Origin: Filosporella fistucella
Taxonomy: Eukaryota; Ascomycota; Leotiomycetes; Helotiales
Reading direction: 5' to 3'
Assembly: GCA_030077755.1 (NCBI GenBank)
Contig: JAQJZZ010000013.1
Location: forward strand, 930,001 to 994,000
DNA length: 64,000 bases
A model generated the notes under the pieces. It saw only the letters and a list, made by a program, of their open reading frames with translations, did not search any database and had not been told where the DNA came from. Each line of letters opens with the position of its first letter. Position 1 is the first letter of the stretch. The position numbers and the translations under genes are program-made. This document shows, piece after piece, positions 1-11,459 of this stretch.

Positions 1-1404
1 AAGACATTGAATAAGACGCATCCGTATTCCAGACATGGTACGCCACACATACCCACTACACCAAAACATTGTAGCATGTGCTTTGCAGAAATTACGAGAA
101 GAAGAAAAGTTAGTAGATCATACCTGATTCAGAGTCCACAGATAATGAATATCGTAAGAAAAGTCTTGAGTAGGATTAAAGTATCCGAATTCGATGGATT
201 GGGTGACTGCTTCGCAAGCGCAGAGACTTCCAGATATTATGAGGATATCCTCACCAGGGAAACCACCATTGGTACCGGGATTATCAGTGTTCTCGCTGAA
301 ACCAGCGCCAACATAGTATTGACAGAATGTCTGGTCCGTGATGATGATATCAATCGATGGTGTGCAAGCTGGGGCCGCTGTACTGGTTGCCACGGCACTG
401 GAGGCAAGTGTACTGGGGCTTGTAGGGGTAGGAATAAGGCTCGAAGTTGATGATTCAGTAGAGGAGTCGACGGTGCTGGTATGTGGGAGGCTGGAGACGA
501 GATTTACAACGACAGTTTCGATCTCAGTCTGGATGAGTGTGGTTGGGCTAAGAGTGAATCGGTATTGTAATATCAGAGCACAATAAGTCATGTTATGTTT
601 AGACTTACACAGCTGTAGTGAGAGGCAAAGTTGTAGTGATGGAAGTGGAGCCAATTTGAGAAGCGATCTGTGTGACTGTTGATGCAGCACCCGTGACTGT
701 AACAGTTGCCGGTGTAGATGCTGCAACAAAGCCGAAGCATGAGCATGCAGACGATACTGTAGCAGCTGGATATAAGAGGACTCCTAAACCTGGATTAGAC
801 TTTGCAGTAAGGCAAGAAAAATCGGTAGGTGCATCTCTTGGTACTATGTTAACGAGAGTCGTCAAGGTAGTCGCTGTCGTAATTTCGGTGGTAACCTCGT
901 AAGTACGATTTCGCTTTGTACAGAGGTGAAAGTGATGGTGGCGGTCTCTACTGAAAATATGGAGCCGATGGTTGTAATTCTGCGCATGTTTGCATTTTAC
1001 TCTGAACGAGTTGCGAGATCCTATACCGTAGGGGTGATTGTGACTGTAACATCTGGGACTGCTACCTAGGTTGCACAGGATGAGGGGCCGCAGCTGCAGA
1101 GTCAGAAAGACATCGCAAAATTCCGTTTTTGTTGCTGTTGAGTTGTAAGGCTGCAGCATTCGCCATTGGCAATTCTGTAAGCAGGTATTAAGCACCATAA
1201 TGATTGATTGAGGAAGCTGTTTGAAGTTGAGGTATGCTGATGCTTGTGCGAGAAGAATTTGAGGGTGAGCTCTTTCAATATATGAATATGATATGTCGCT
1301 GATGTATTTTTCAGGCGCCTTATGCCTTTGAAATGCTGGAGCTTCGGAATGATGCAAATACTCGTGTAGAGGAGAAGAAAGATGACACAGTCATATGCCG
1401 ACAT
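1..1404 (-). CDS. Thr/Ser-rich secreted-type protein, partial at left edge, possibly decayed
   Basis: I do not recognise the family. A likely start at 1404 gives a short hydrophobic leader (MSAYDCVIFLLLYTS). Downstream frames hold Thr/Val repeats of the TVTVT type, a Cys-containing stretch near 780-860 (SSACSCFGF), and then a Ser/Thr/Pro linker typical of O-glycosylated fungal surface proteins. Two splice junctions are clear. Exon end 609 joins exon 547-124 in frame through GTAAGT and TTAG. Donor 123 (GTATGA) has a CTAAC branch point and an acceptor near 81, so the last exon (80 to 1) continues out of the window and is Cys-rich (MLQCFGVVGMCGVPC). Upstream of about 900 the frames do not join cleanly, and a TAG at 1066-1068 interrupts an otherwise good frame (SSCAT, then VAVPDVTVT). 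The 5' half is therefore either spliced in a way I could not resolve or mutated. Confidence 0.45.
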
Positions 1405-3270
1405 GATCTGATCTTCGGACACTTAAGACAAGGGTCCTAGCAGATTCTTGAGCCGAATAATGAATATCGAGTCTCGACTCAGTATTTTAAGCCCAAATCA
1501 CATAATTCTGCATGAAACCCCGAAATTTGAAGTATTCAGATCTCCTCGTGCCCGAGTTATGATTGTCCTATGGAAAGACCCTTGCGGCTTCCTGCATCTT
1601 TCAGCTGTGATGGTATAGAGACGGGCCTCATCGAGAGTTGCGATAAGCAAAGAGTCCGTAGTTGTGAACCTATGCCATGGGGCTTTCCCCCATATTTGGG
1701 ATTTTTGAATCTGATATCTATGTGAGGTAGATGATCTCATGACTGATTTTCAAATTGGACGTTCGATTTCCCAAGTCATATGTACTTGCACGAAGGAATT
1801 GAGTGTAATGGAGAATAGTTTCCTACGAGAGGTCAATATAAAATATGTTTATGAAGACCATTCAAACCCTTCGTTCCAACATGTGCTGTTCGAGTTAGAG
1901 AAATCTCAACTTCCGAGACACGGCGACGGGCCGTATGATGTACTCACCTTGCTGTCTCACCCGCTGGCAACAATGTTTTACAAGGTTACTAGTACGGAGG
2001 ACGCGGCCATAAGTCTTGCAACCGCCAAGCTTTGAGGATGAGTGCTTAATCAGCGAGTACCTTTCCATAACAACGAAAGGTCGTTATAGCTATAGGGCTT
2101 ATAGAGGAAGATACAGGGCGTCTCTCCAGCGCACGGTCGCTATAATGATCACTAAACCTCCCCTTCGTCCAGGCTTTCAGCGCTGTAAAGTTTGTTGCTC
2201 TGCCAGACGTATGTGGCGTCAATTCCTTGGCGTTTGCAAGACTTATGGCCGCGTGCTCCGTACAGAGGAAAGGAAAAAGCAGGGATTGGCTTTATGTTCC
2301 AAAGTCTCGTAGAGACAGGTATATACATTCCAAATACTTTGGATTGAGAAGTGTACAAAGGAACGCCGCTGTGTGGGAACGAAAAGCACGAGATGAAAAC
2401 ACCTTCGGGTACTGTATAAATGCGGGGGTGGATCAAATGTCATATATCTCCCGACCCCCACCCGATCTCTGGAAACGGTGGTGTATATATCAGATTTTGA
2501 TATGGGATTTGTTTTTTTGCTGTCTTGTAATTGCTGCAGGTTGATCATCTCGCATGGACATGGCACAATAACGGGAGGCGAATTCCAGGAGGGAGTAAAT
2601 TGATTACTTTGAATGCCAAATACATAATATACTTCCGTTGACGACAACTGTTCCCGTCAAGGGTGGAGGCCCAAATGCCACCAATAAGCACGCAATCTCT
2701 CTTGCGGAATACAAACTTGAGCCATATCTTGATACTATATCTCTATCGCAGAGTCTCAACTTGTTGGGACAGAAAAAGAAAGTTAGTGATGAGTTCAACA
2801 ATTCTTACGATCCTGTAAAGGCATGCGATTAGGGTTGGTAGCCTTCCATGTCAATCTGAAGAACGATGCTCCCGCAGCTGACGCTACATCATGCTCGCTA
2901 CTTAGACATATAGCTAGCCGCAGTGATTAATAAGGCAAAAATGTAGGTGAGTATACATAAAGAATTTCAAATTCAGAGGTACCACTTGGGTAAAGAGTTG
3001 GAGAGGGAAACAAACATCTCAAGTCGTTGGAAATTTAGGGATAGAAAATAATGTAGGAGTTGAAATAGCTCAGATATATCAAATTTCCAGTGCGGTATCA
3101 AGAACAATTTCAATCAACAGAGAAATTGCAAGGACATGACACCGCAGATAGCCATGTGACACAATTGCGGGGTAAACTACCCCGCCAGATCTGGGCAAAA
3201 TTGCTGCCAAAGTCCTATGAGTTCTCGGGATTTCATATCTTGATGCTATATATACAAGAGTGACCGTATA
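1405..3270. other. Intergenic, no supported gene
   Basis: Several open frames of 60-130 codons occur on both strands, but none shows a recognisable motif, a splice context or a consistent start. This spacer follows the 3' end of the deformylase gene and the 5' end of the Thr-rich gene. Confidence 0.5.
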
Positions 3271-4380
3271 TCAATTGAAAACTACTGTTTTGTGGCCATT
3301 GAGAAGGACTCTCTTTTCAGTAACCCATTTGACAGCAGTCGCGAGGACCTTGCTTTCCACGTTGCTACCTTCAGCAGTCAAGCCCTTTGGACTCAATGCA
3401 TGATCTACACGGACAATATCTTGCTCGATAATAGGGCCCTCGTCAAGATCACTGGTGACAAAATGAGCTGTGGCTCCAACAATCTTGACACCTCGATCGT
3501 AGGCTTGGTGATATGGCTTGGCACCCTTAAAGGATGGCAAGAATGAGTGGTGGATGTTGATGATTTTGCCAGACATTGCCGTACATAATGCAGGTGATAG
3601 TACTTGCATGTATCGAGCAAGCACAATCAAATCGATTTTGTGCTCCTTGACCAAATCCAAGATTTTATTTTCTTGCTCGGTTTTGGTGGCTGCCGTGACG
3701 GGAAGGTGGTGGAAAGGAATGTTGTATGAGGCGGCTAAAGGTGCAAAATCCGGATGATTCGAAATAATGAGAGGTACTTCGATTCCGAGCTGAGATATGG
3801 ATTGGCGGAAGAGTAAATCATTCAGACAGTGCCCGATCTTAGACACCATAATGAGAACGCGTGGTTTTTGAGCGACTGATGATAGATCAAAGTCCATAGA
3901 CATGGACGTAGCAGTCTGCTCAAAAGAGCTCTTCAATTGTTCGACATTTGCCTCGCTGCCAGGTCCGGATCCGTCTGCTGGGGCGAAGTGGACACGCATG
4001 AAGAATTTTTTAGATGTTGGGTCACCGAATTGCTGAGAGTCGACGATGTTCAGGTTGTGCTGAGCCAGGAAACCAGTGACAGCGTGAACTATGCCCGGTC
4101 TGTCCGGGCATGATAAAGTAAGAATATACTCGTCTGGGTTGACCATTTTAAAAGCTGACGCAGAAGGATGAGCTCGGGGAGTAGATGCAAAGCTTCGCGC
4201 ACAAAAACTTTGATTGTTGGAAAGTTTGATTATCGCGGGGCTGGAATGCTGGCTAAATTGCTTTACTTTTGCAGCAGATAGGAAACCACGTGCTCTCAGT
4301 TGGATTCCAATCGGCCGGATCTTGCTCGCCATCGATTTAGAAGTGAAGATATAATTTGGTTCTCCTGAAGTATGAATCAT
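3271..4380 (-). CDS. purU: Formyltetrahydrofolate deformylase (PurU family), likely mitochondrial
   Basis: Hydrolyses 10-formyl-tetrahydrofolate to formate and tetrahydrofolate, balancing one-carbon pools. It is a single exon of 369 codons. An N-terminal ACT domain (about residues 83-150, YILTLSCPDRPGIVHAVTGF) is followed by a formyltransferase-fold domain (about 173-360). The catalytic Asn-His-Asp set is visible as INIHHSFLPSF and later TSDLDEGPIIEQD. The family core starts at Met79 (4146). The preceding 78 residues are rich in Arg/Ser/Ala and contain ARSFAST, as in a mitochondrial presequence. Met1 (4380) lies only 17 bp from a CACGTG box (4397-4402), so Met17 (4332, MASKIRPIG) is a more natural start. 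The gene is divergent from the CorA-like gene. Function is confident; the exact start is not. Confidence 0.93.
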   Translation of the reverse strand: MIHTSGEPNYIFTSKSMASKIRPIGIQLRARGFLSAAKVKQFSQHSSPAIIKLSNNQSFCARSFASTPRAHPSASAFKMVNPDEYILTLSCPDRPGIVHAVTGFLAQHNLNIVDSQQFGDPTSKKFFMRVHFAPADGSGPGSEANVEQLKSSFEQTATSMSMDFDLSSVAQKPRVLIMVSKIGHCLNDLLFRQSISQLGIEVPLIISNHPDFAPLAASYNIPFHHLPVTAATKTEQENKILDLVKEHKIDLIVLARYMQVLSPALCTAMSGKIINIHHSFLPSFKGAKPYHQAYDRGVKIVGATAHFVTSDLDEGPIIEQDIVRVDHALSPKGLTAEGSNVESKVLATAVKWVTEKRVLLNGHKTVVFN

Positions 4381-5122
4381 CGAAGGAAGGAAATATCACG
4401 TGGGTAACTGCTCCACTATTCGGGACAATTCCGGCATGATGGGGAATTCTCTCCAGGCTAGAGTCTCAGAACACAACGCGAATTGAACATCAACAACCAT
4501 CGCCCATTAACTGAATTCTCCTTTTATTGGAGAACACAAGTATCCCAACATCGCATTTCATACTCATGCCACTACTGCACTATGTGGGTGACTGGTTGCA
4601 TGGTTCCCAGCAGGGGTCGGGAATCAGCTCCAAATGGTTTCTTTTTTCATGGGTTAAACAGGGTTTGTTTCGCCCAGGAGTTCTTGACGGAGCCTCACAT
4701 GGCAACTCGGTCATTTTGGATATGGTGTCTTCCAATATCTTCACCAAACTGAGGTCAATATGTATTTATGGAACCATAGGATGCATAGTGCATGCAAGTA
4801 AGAACATGATATGCGCTCAAATGTTGAGGTTCTGGCATTCTGAAGATAATCTTATCGGCGTGGCCTGGCTATGGTTATATTCGTACACGGCAATGATAGT
4901 CTGTCCAGAGTGGATTGATAACACCGTATCAGCTTCATATGGCTTGCTGCATCACGCAGAAGCTGAATGTGGCTGCAATCTCCACCATCCCGCTCCGATC
5001 AAAATTAACGGTGAACCATCCGTTTACGCCTTCGGCCCCCAAATGCTACAGCTGAGCTGCAAGCATGGGAGGGATAGTGCCGACCAAAACATCCCGGTAT
5101 ACAGAAGTCAGCACGAATAAGT
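4381..5122. promoter_or_regulatory. Divergent promoter region between purU and the CorA-like gene
   Basis: This 742-bp spacer separates two divergent genes. A palindromic E-box CACGTG is at 4397-4402, close to the deformylase start. In fungi this is the core site of Cbf1/bHLH regulators, and a role here is inferred only. An open frame at 4527-5120 (+) has no ATG near its start and no recognisable motif, so I do not call it a gene. Confidence 0.45.
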
Positions 5123-8100
5123 ATGTCTGGCTTTCCTCCAATTCCCCATCCTTTTTCAATTCATATTACAATGACCAAGCACAACAGGCCAGTCTTGATC
5201 AATGAGCGATCGTATTTACCACATCCTCATCACAGCGGCGAAGATGTCTTCATTGACATGCAATATGCCAGACGCGATTGCAAGAGACCAGACGTTTTTG
5301 CTAAAGAGCCATGGAAATACTGCAGGGAGTCTGAGGTTACGAATACTTATTTGGGATTGAGATTTGAAAAACGCCAACTTTTCAAAGATAACATCAATAC
5401 GAAGCAGCTGAAACGAATCGAACATGAGGAGGAGCGCATACAACAAACAAGAGTAAACTTCTCAAGCAACGAAAAGAGAAAGGAGATAATGGTCAACCTG
5501 AAAAAAGCACGAAAAGAGTGGAAACAAGAAGTACAACAACGCCGGCAAGAATATGTGGAAAACGTCAAAAATATGAAAGAGGAGTGGGACAAATTACCAA
5601 AATTCCCCCGACATTGGAATCGAAGTCAAACTCTCGATCTCGAGCTCTTGGAACGAGTTAAATCATGGTCCGTCGAGGATCAAGCCGAAGATAAATCGCT
5701 GACGAGCAAAGAAGAGCCAGAATATGGCTTCAAAGCATGTGCCATGTATTTCAAGAAGTCTCATTCGGGATACGAAAGTCATACGCATTCAAATCCAAAG
5801 TTCCTACCAGGAGAATTCCCAAATCAGAAGATTGCTGTTCACGACCTGTTACAACCTTCAGAAGATAATGCGCTTTCCGAGGAATGCCCCGACGATATTT
5901 TGCGATATTTTCACTTCCCGACCAATAGCATGACATGGATTGAGGTACGCTGCCAATTTGGAACCCCAGGACCATTGTTGACGTGGAAGCAGAAAGCTAT
6001 GGCTCGCTACTATGGCGAAGACGACGGCGACCACAATGATCACGACCCAAAGCCCCAGAGTAAGATGACGAAGGCGGAGAAGTTATTGTCACGCGAGTTC
6101 TGGCGTGGGCAGCTTCATGGAAGTGGAAGTGGACCTACAGGGCCCGTTCATGCAAGACACAGTAAGTGAAAGAGCTCAATGAAATTTCCGTGGCGGATGC
6201 TATTTCAATACTTTTGTTTGCTAACGAATTAAACCTGCTCTTGATAAATTGATGTCATTCGGGTATTGAATATTTGTAATTGACATTCGTTTCTAGTGAG
6301 ATCGCGTTGTTCCATAATTCCAGAAGGTATGACCACCTATTGTATCTGACCAACAGCTCTAAAACAACTTAGATAGTAAGCACGGAGTTGTAACTCAGCC
6401 AATCTCCACAACGGAAGACTCATCGTCTTCGTCAAGAAACTCGCAGCAGTCCTTGAGTAAAAAGCCGAAGGGAAAGAACTTCGCCATTTTTGTCAGTCTT
6501 CCATCACGTATTCTGTGCCTCTGCTAATTCGTAGCAGTTACCTTATCTGCACTGGGAAACGAACAGTCGAAGAGCACGAATGGCTGCAGTCATAAAGGAG
6601 GTCACAGCAGAGCGTTTGGAAGCTGAGAAGAGGAAGGCTGCAATGTTCAGGCGAACGATCGCAAAACAATCTGAAAAGCAAAAGAAGGAGCGAACCAAAA
6701 AAGGCGTGTTTGATGTCTGGCAAGCTAAGAATGCGAAAGAACCAGAGAAGTATTCTGAATCATCATCTCGATGAACTTAGCTAACTATAAGGCAGAAAAA
6801 CTAAGTTGGGGAAGTACTTACTAGCTCTGGCACAAGCGGCAGATACCATGGATTATGAAGCAGACGAGCGGCTTCTGAGAGACAATCTCCATGAAGATCC
6901 TCCACTGCACATTCGGAGGACTCTTGATCAATCATATTTCCTCACATTGGAGGATACTGCTACACGTGACAAGGATCAAGTTGTCTACCGTGAAACAAAA
7001 GCCAACCGCAGTAGTCACATTGGGAATACACGAGTCGTAATGGTTGATCAGCTTTGGCTTTGGATTTTGGATGATAGTAAGAGTCCGGGAAGTGCAAAGA
7101 ACCATATTGACGATATCAGATACCATTATCACATCCTTCCCAAGACGATGGGGCAGGAACAAACCCGATCCTTCCGGAGTTCACAAAAGTTTGAGAGAGC
7201 GATTGACAAATATTCCTGCGGGAGAAATTCATTCCATTTACGACATAGGTGACTTGATCTCTCGAATTAACCTTAAATGTACACTGACCCTCAGCCCTTA
7301 TAATTATTGATCAATGTTCTCGTGTCTTCTTCGACCGCACCAAGCCTCTCGATCACCGACCAGAAGTGATGGATATTTTTGCCTCTGCCATTGGCAATGT
7401 GGTATGTAACCCGATTGTGTATACCAATGTACCCTAACGAGCGGTAGACCGAGCACACGACTATTGCTTATGAGAGCTTCTGGAGAAACATGGAGTATCG
7501 GGCTCTAGGCGCGGGACCCGAAAATGCTGAATATACCAACCACAGATATCTCGACATCAACCCCGAAGGAACTATCCTTCGAGAAGCCCACGACATCGCA
7601 GAGGAACTCCAAATCATGCTTCGCATCTACAGCCAGCAATTGCACGTGGTGAAAGACTTTAGAAAGATCCTCGGGCACATGAATGGTGAATCCAAGAACG
7701 AGACCGATGTGGCGAGAAATCTCAGGAAGCTATTGGAGTCTATGCAGAATCAGAACGTAAACTCTACAAATGGAGTTACAGCTGGGGATGAGGAGATTGT
7801 ACCTGAGAGCACAATTCAGCAGGCTAACGATTTATTGGAATTGCTTCGGAATCGGCAAGCTGAAATTCAGGAACTGGAAGATGCCGCTTTGCGGACAAGC
7901 CATCAGGTACGCACACTTCGAGCCACGACAGGATCTACTAACAGTCAATAGCTTCAAGGACTGCTGTCTCTGAAGCAGCAGCAAGCTAGTATTGTTGAGG
8001 CCAAAGCATCTCTGAAGACATCACTCGAGACAGTGCGACAGGGACGTGCTATTATGGCATTCACCCTCGTTACGATATTCTTTGTAAGCTATTGCACTTC

Positions 8101-8682
8101 AGAGAAAGTTCGCCTTTAATAATTGCCCCAGCTGCCTCTCGGCTTCTTAGCTGCTTTCTTCGGCATGAACAATCAAGAAATCAACGCCTCGCCCTGGATG
8201 ACCCTGAACGAACAAATGAAATACATGTGTACGCTTTCCCTCCATAACAATCTCTGCTGCCGGAGGCTAACATAACCACAGTCAGTATCTCTTTCGCCGT
8301 AATCACCATAGCAATAAGCATGGCCTTTTCTCCATGGACCCGTGCCACCCTGACTGTCCTCGTCAAAGTCCCCCTCGCCTGGATCGCAGAATACACCCTC
8401 CTCCGCGCTTTCTGGCGCAGGTTCATCATTAACCATAATGCACTGGAAATAAAAGGACAAAAGAAATTGGCCTGGATCTGGGATAGAGAGAAGCGGCTCA
8501 AGAAACGTAGAAAAGAGAAGGAGGATAAGACAGAGGAACAGAAGATTGAGAGAGGAGAGACGGTGAAGAGTCTTGCATGGAGTATCTTTTCTGTGAACAA
8601 GACTATTGAAGCTAGGCAAGTCAACGGCGGTGTGGAGGAGGGGAATGAGAAGGGATTTGTGGAAATGGCCCGATATGTCTGA
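5123..8682 (+). CDS. CorA-like membrane protein with large cytosolic N-terminus (11 exons)
   Basis: Exons are 5123-6161, 6297-6326, 6373-6491, 6537-6749, 6806-7076, 7120-7248, 7295-7401, 7448-7906, 7952-8083, 8132-8228 and 8282-8682. They sum to 2,997 nt (998 residues) in one frame. The N-terminal exon is charged and coiled-coil-like (about residues 90-170). The family's conserved blocks follow in order: PYLHWE, RRTLDQSYF, LWILDDNTIITSFPRRWG (completed across the 7077-7119 intron), CSRVFFDRT and SFWRNMEYRALG. Two membrane segments come near the C-terminus. The first is followed by the GMN signature of CorA Mg2+ channels (AAFFGMNNQEI). The tail is basic. This belongs to the large fungal CorA-like group; real ion transport is unproven for most members. 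The exon 3 donor (GTCAGT at 6492) is unusual. Met17 (5171) is an alternative start. Confidence 0.88.
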
Positions 8683-9611
8683 TCTTTGTTTCGACTTGAG
8701 ATCAGACTTTGGGCATTGCCACGACAACCCAAACAATCGGCAATATCCCTTGATATGACTCTTTTAATCCGATGAAACCTTCACTGGTGGATCACCTGAT
8801 GTTGTAATCTGCGTCTTCAGGCTGAGCCTGCGATCCAGTTCAGTTCTGGCATGCCTCTATCTTCCCTGACTTGGTGATTTAACACAGGTCATCTTCTCAC
8901 TTTTGGTGCCCATCGAGGACTGAAAACAACTTCGCCTTAAGCCAGCCCATGGTTGAGGCTGACCTCGGAGATACGTGTGTCGTTGCCATGCAAGACTGGT
9001 GGACTGCAAAAGAAAGAGCAAGAGCCATGTGGTTCGTGGTTCGTGGTATGGCAAGGGAAGATTGGTAAACTTAAGTGACGACGTATTGTCAGGTAGCATA
9101 GGGAGAGATAAATATAAGGTAGCATTTCGTTGTTCGGAGGAGGAGTTGATTTATTAGAAATCGAGGAGTAGGGGGGAAATAGCTTGCCTAAATAAAAACT
9201 CCTTCAATCAGTGCACATTGTTCTAGATTGCTTGCAAAGTGCGCTATCGTTGTGTTAGTGCTGACCTTGAGAAATGATATTAGCATGAGTCCATGAGGCA
9301 GGCGTTGATTGCACAAATAAATGTCATTGAAGTTTTCAAGCAAAGTGATAAGAGATCATGATGTCAAGGATAAAAGCACATTCACAAGCAAAAAGATAGA
9401 TATGTTGATACAATTCCATAGGGTCTATCGTGTTACCGGAAACCATCGAAACCAGAGACGCAATGAAACCTGTGATCCAAATGCATACAGTGAGAAACCA
9501 TCCTAGCTCCGGTCCATGACCATGCTCAAACTATAAAGAAACCCAGTGGAGAACTATGTCCCAGTGCAATGATGTAATATCATAAATGGCGCCTATATCA
9601 TCAACCCTCCC
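8683..9611. other. Intergenic spacer between convergent genes
   Basis: It holds the 3' flanks of the CorA-like gene and of the protease gene. Short open frames are present but nothing is recognisable. Confidence 0.5.
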
Positions 9612-11459
9612 CTACGAGCTGAGTTCCTCGAAGAACTCGTTAAGCTCCTCATCAACCATCTTCTGAATCTTCTTGGAGAACTTCTCAGTCTTGGAAACGA
9701 CTGACTTGGTGTCCTTGACAATCTTGCCAGAGACAATGTTGAAGTCCTTCTCAATAGCCTCTTCCAAAAGTTTGATGGTTGTTGGCATCTTCTCAACCTT
9801 GGAGTTCTTGGTAACAGTGTACCCGCCAGCCTTGATGATAGAAGAGTAGTTGGAAGATCCACCACCGTTCCATGCGAGAACGTTCTTGGTGTCAGATGGA
9901 ACATCAGACAAAGCACCTTCAGTGGCAATGCTGATGATGCTCTTCTTCAACTCCTTAGGAGTGATGGCGGCAACGGCATATTCAGAGTCTGAAGATGGTT
10001 GGAGAGACAAGTAATAGGCCAAAAGACCAGCAATGTGAGGAGAAGCCATGGAAGTACCGGAAATTGTGTTGGTTGCATATGGGCTTCCAATCCAGGTGGA
10101 AAGAATGCTCAAACCTGGGGCAAAGATGTCATTGCACTTTCCGTAGTTCGAGAAGTATGCGCGAGAGTCATCAAGAGCAGAGGCACCGACAGTGATGGCT
10201 TGCTCAGCAGCGGCTGGAGAGTAGTTGCAAGAGTCTGCGTTATCGTTTCCAGCCGCAACAGCGAAGTGAATACCAGCCTCAACAGCTCCGTTGACGGCGC
10301 GGTCAAGAGCAGGAGACTTGCCACCACCAAGAGACATGTTGGCAGCGGAGCCTTTGAAGCCCTTCTTTCCCTTCTTGACCTTCTCAGTGTGAGCATTGGC
10401 AGCCCATTCAACGCCCTTGACGACATCGGCCATAGTTCCAGATCCATTGGATCTGAGGACCTTGACGGCGTAAATGCTGGCCTTCTTGGCAACACCGTAT
10501 TTCTTTCCAGCGACAGTACCAGAGCAGTGAGTTCCGTGTCCGTTTCCGTCCTCGTCGGCATCATTGGCAGGGATGGTCTTGCCCCATGTTGCACGACCCT
10601 CGAAGTCAACGTGGTCAACGTTGGTTCCGGTGTCGATGACATAGACATCGACACCCTCACCAGCATCAGCGGCATACAGGTACTTGTTGAAGTCACTGAA
10701 TCCCAAGCTCTTTCGGTGAGAGATACGAGCAAGGCCCCATGGGGCGTTCTTCTCGAGCTCTCCCTCGGTGTCTCCTAATGTGTGAACAACGGAATCTTTC
10801 TCGACATACTCGACCTATTCAATCGCGAGTCAGCAACATGCTCAAATGACAAAGGATCACAACACCGATTGAAAACACCATCACGTGCCCTGTTGCCGGA
10901 TGGCGTCTTTCTTGGCAGGTAGCAACAAGAGCCTGTTCCACCACTGGTGATACTATGAAGCAGAAACTTGAGATAAAGCCAAACAGGCAGGAGGATACAA
11001 AGTCTGGCTTCGCAGATAATGTAGAAAGGAGATTGAGGTAGGGCAGAATGTAGATATGGAAGTGGATTTGGTGGAGCTACTTACATCGGGGTGTTTTCGG
11101 ACCCTCTCGATGACAGAGTCATCGAAGTGCCCTGAGTAACCCAAGAAGTCACCGGCAATATTATATGTATGTTTGATGCCTTCGAAGATGTCGGTTGTCA
11201 AGGGGAATTCTGATCTCTTTCGGAGCTCTGTCCTGACGTTCTCGCTCTCAAGATGGATGTCTTGCACCCAGCTGTGATGGTGAGAGGCAGCGGCCTCAGT
11301 GACATGCTTCTTGAAAACGACAATGTAGGAGTCAGGAACAACCACAGAGTTGTCAGAGGAGAGAAGAGGAGCTGCTCCTTCGTGAATAGTCTCTGTGCTG
11401 AAGGTGGGTGCCGATGACGCCAGCAGCGGCAACAGCGAGAAGCCGATAAGCCCACGCAT
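9612..11459 (-). CDS. PRB1: Subtilisin-family serine protease (S8; vacuolar protease B / Alp2 type)
   Basis: Two exons, 11459-11085 and 10814-9612, are joined in phase 0 across a 270-nt intron (GTAAGT donor, AATAG acceptor). They give 524 residues plus a stop. A signal peptide (MRGLIGFSLLPLLASSAP) is followed by an inhibitor I9 propeptide (about residues 40-130, SYIVVFKKHVTE). The peptidase S8 domain starts near APWGLARISHR. The catalytic triad is visible as VIDTGTNVDH (Asp), GNGHGTHCSG (His) and SGTSMASPH (Ser), with the oxyanion Asn in AVAAGNDN. A lysine-rich C-terminal extension of about 100 residues ending ELNEFFEELSS resembles fungal vacuolar members such as Alp2 and cerevisin rather than short secreted alkaline proteases. 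A role in vacuolar protein turnover is inferred. The intron is long for this window. A 259-codon open frame on the opposite strand (9999-10778) is a shadow. Confidence 0.95.

Noticed and set aside
4527..5120. 197-codon open frame on + strand before the CorA-like gene
   Set aside because: It begins with TTG, lacks motifs, is in a different frame from exon 1 and lies in the shared promoter.
8173..8736. Two overlapping open frames of 183 and 187 codons on - strand
   Set aside because: Antisense to the last CorA-like exon, which carries the membrane helix and basic tail; no independent support.
10109..10732. 207-codon open frame on - strand
   Set aside because: It is an alternative frame inside the protease exon, with Leu/Ser-rich composition typical of a shadow.
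9999..10778. 259-codon open frame on + strand
   Set aside because: It is exactly antisense to the catalytic exon of the subtilisin gene, whose codon use leaves few stops on the other strand; no motif.
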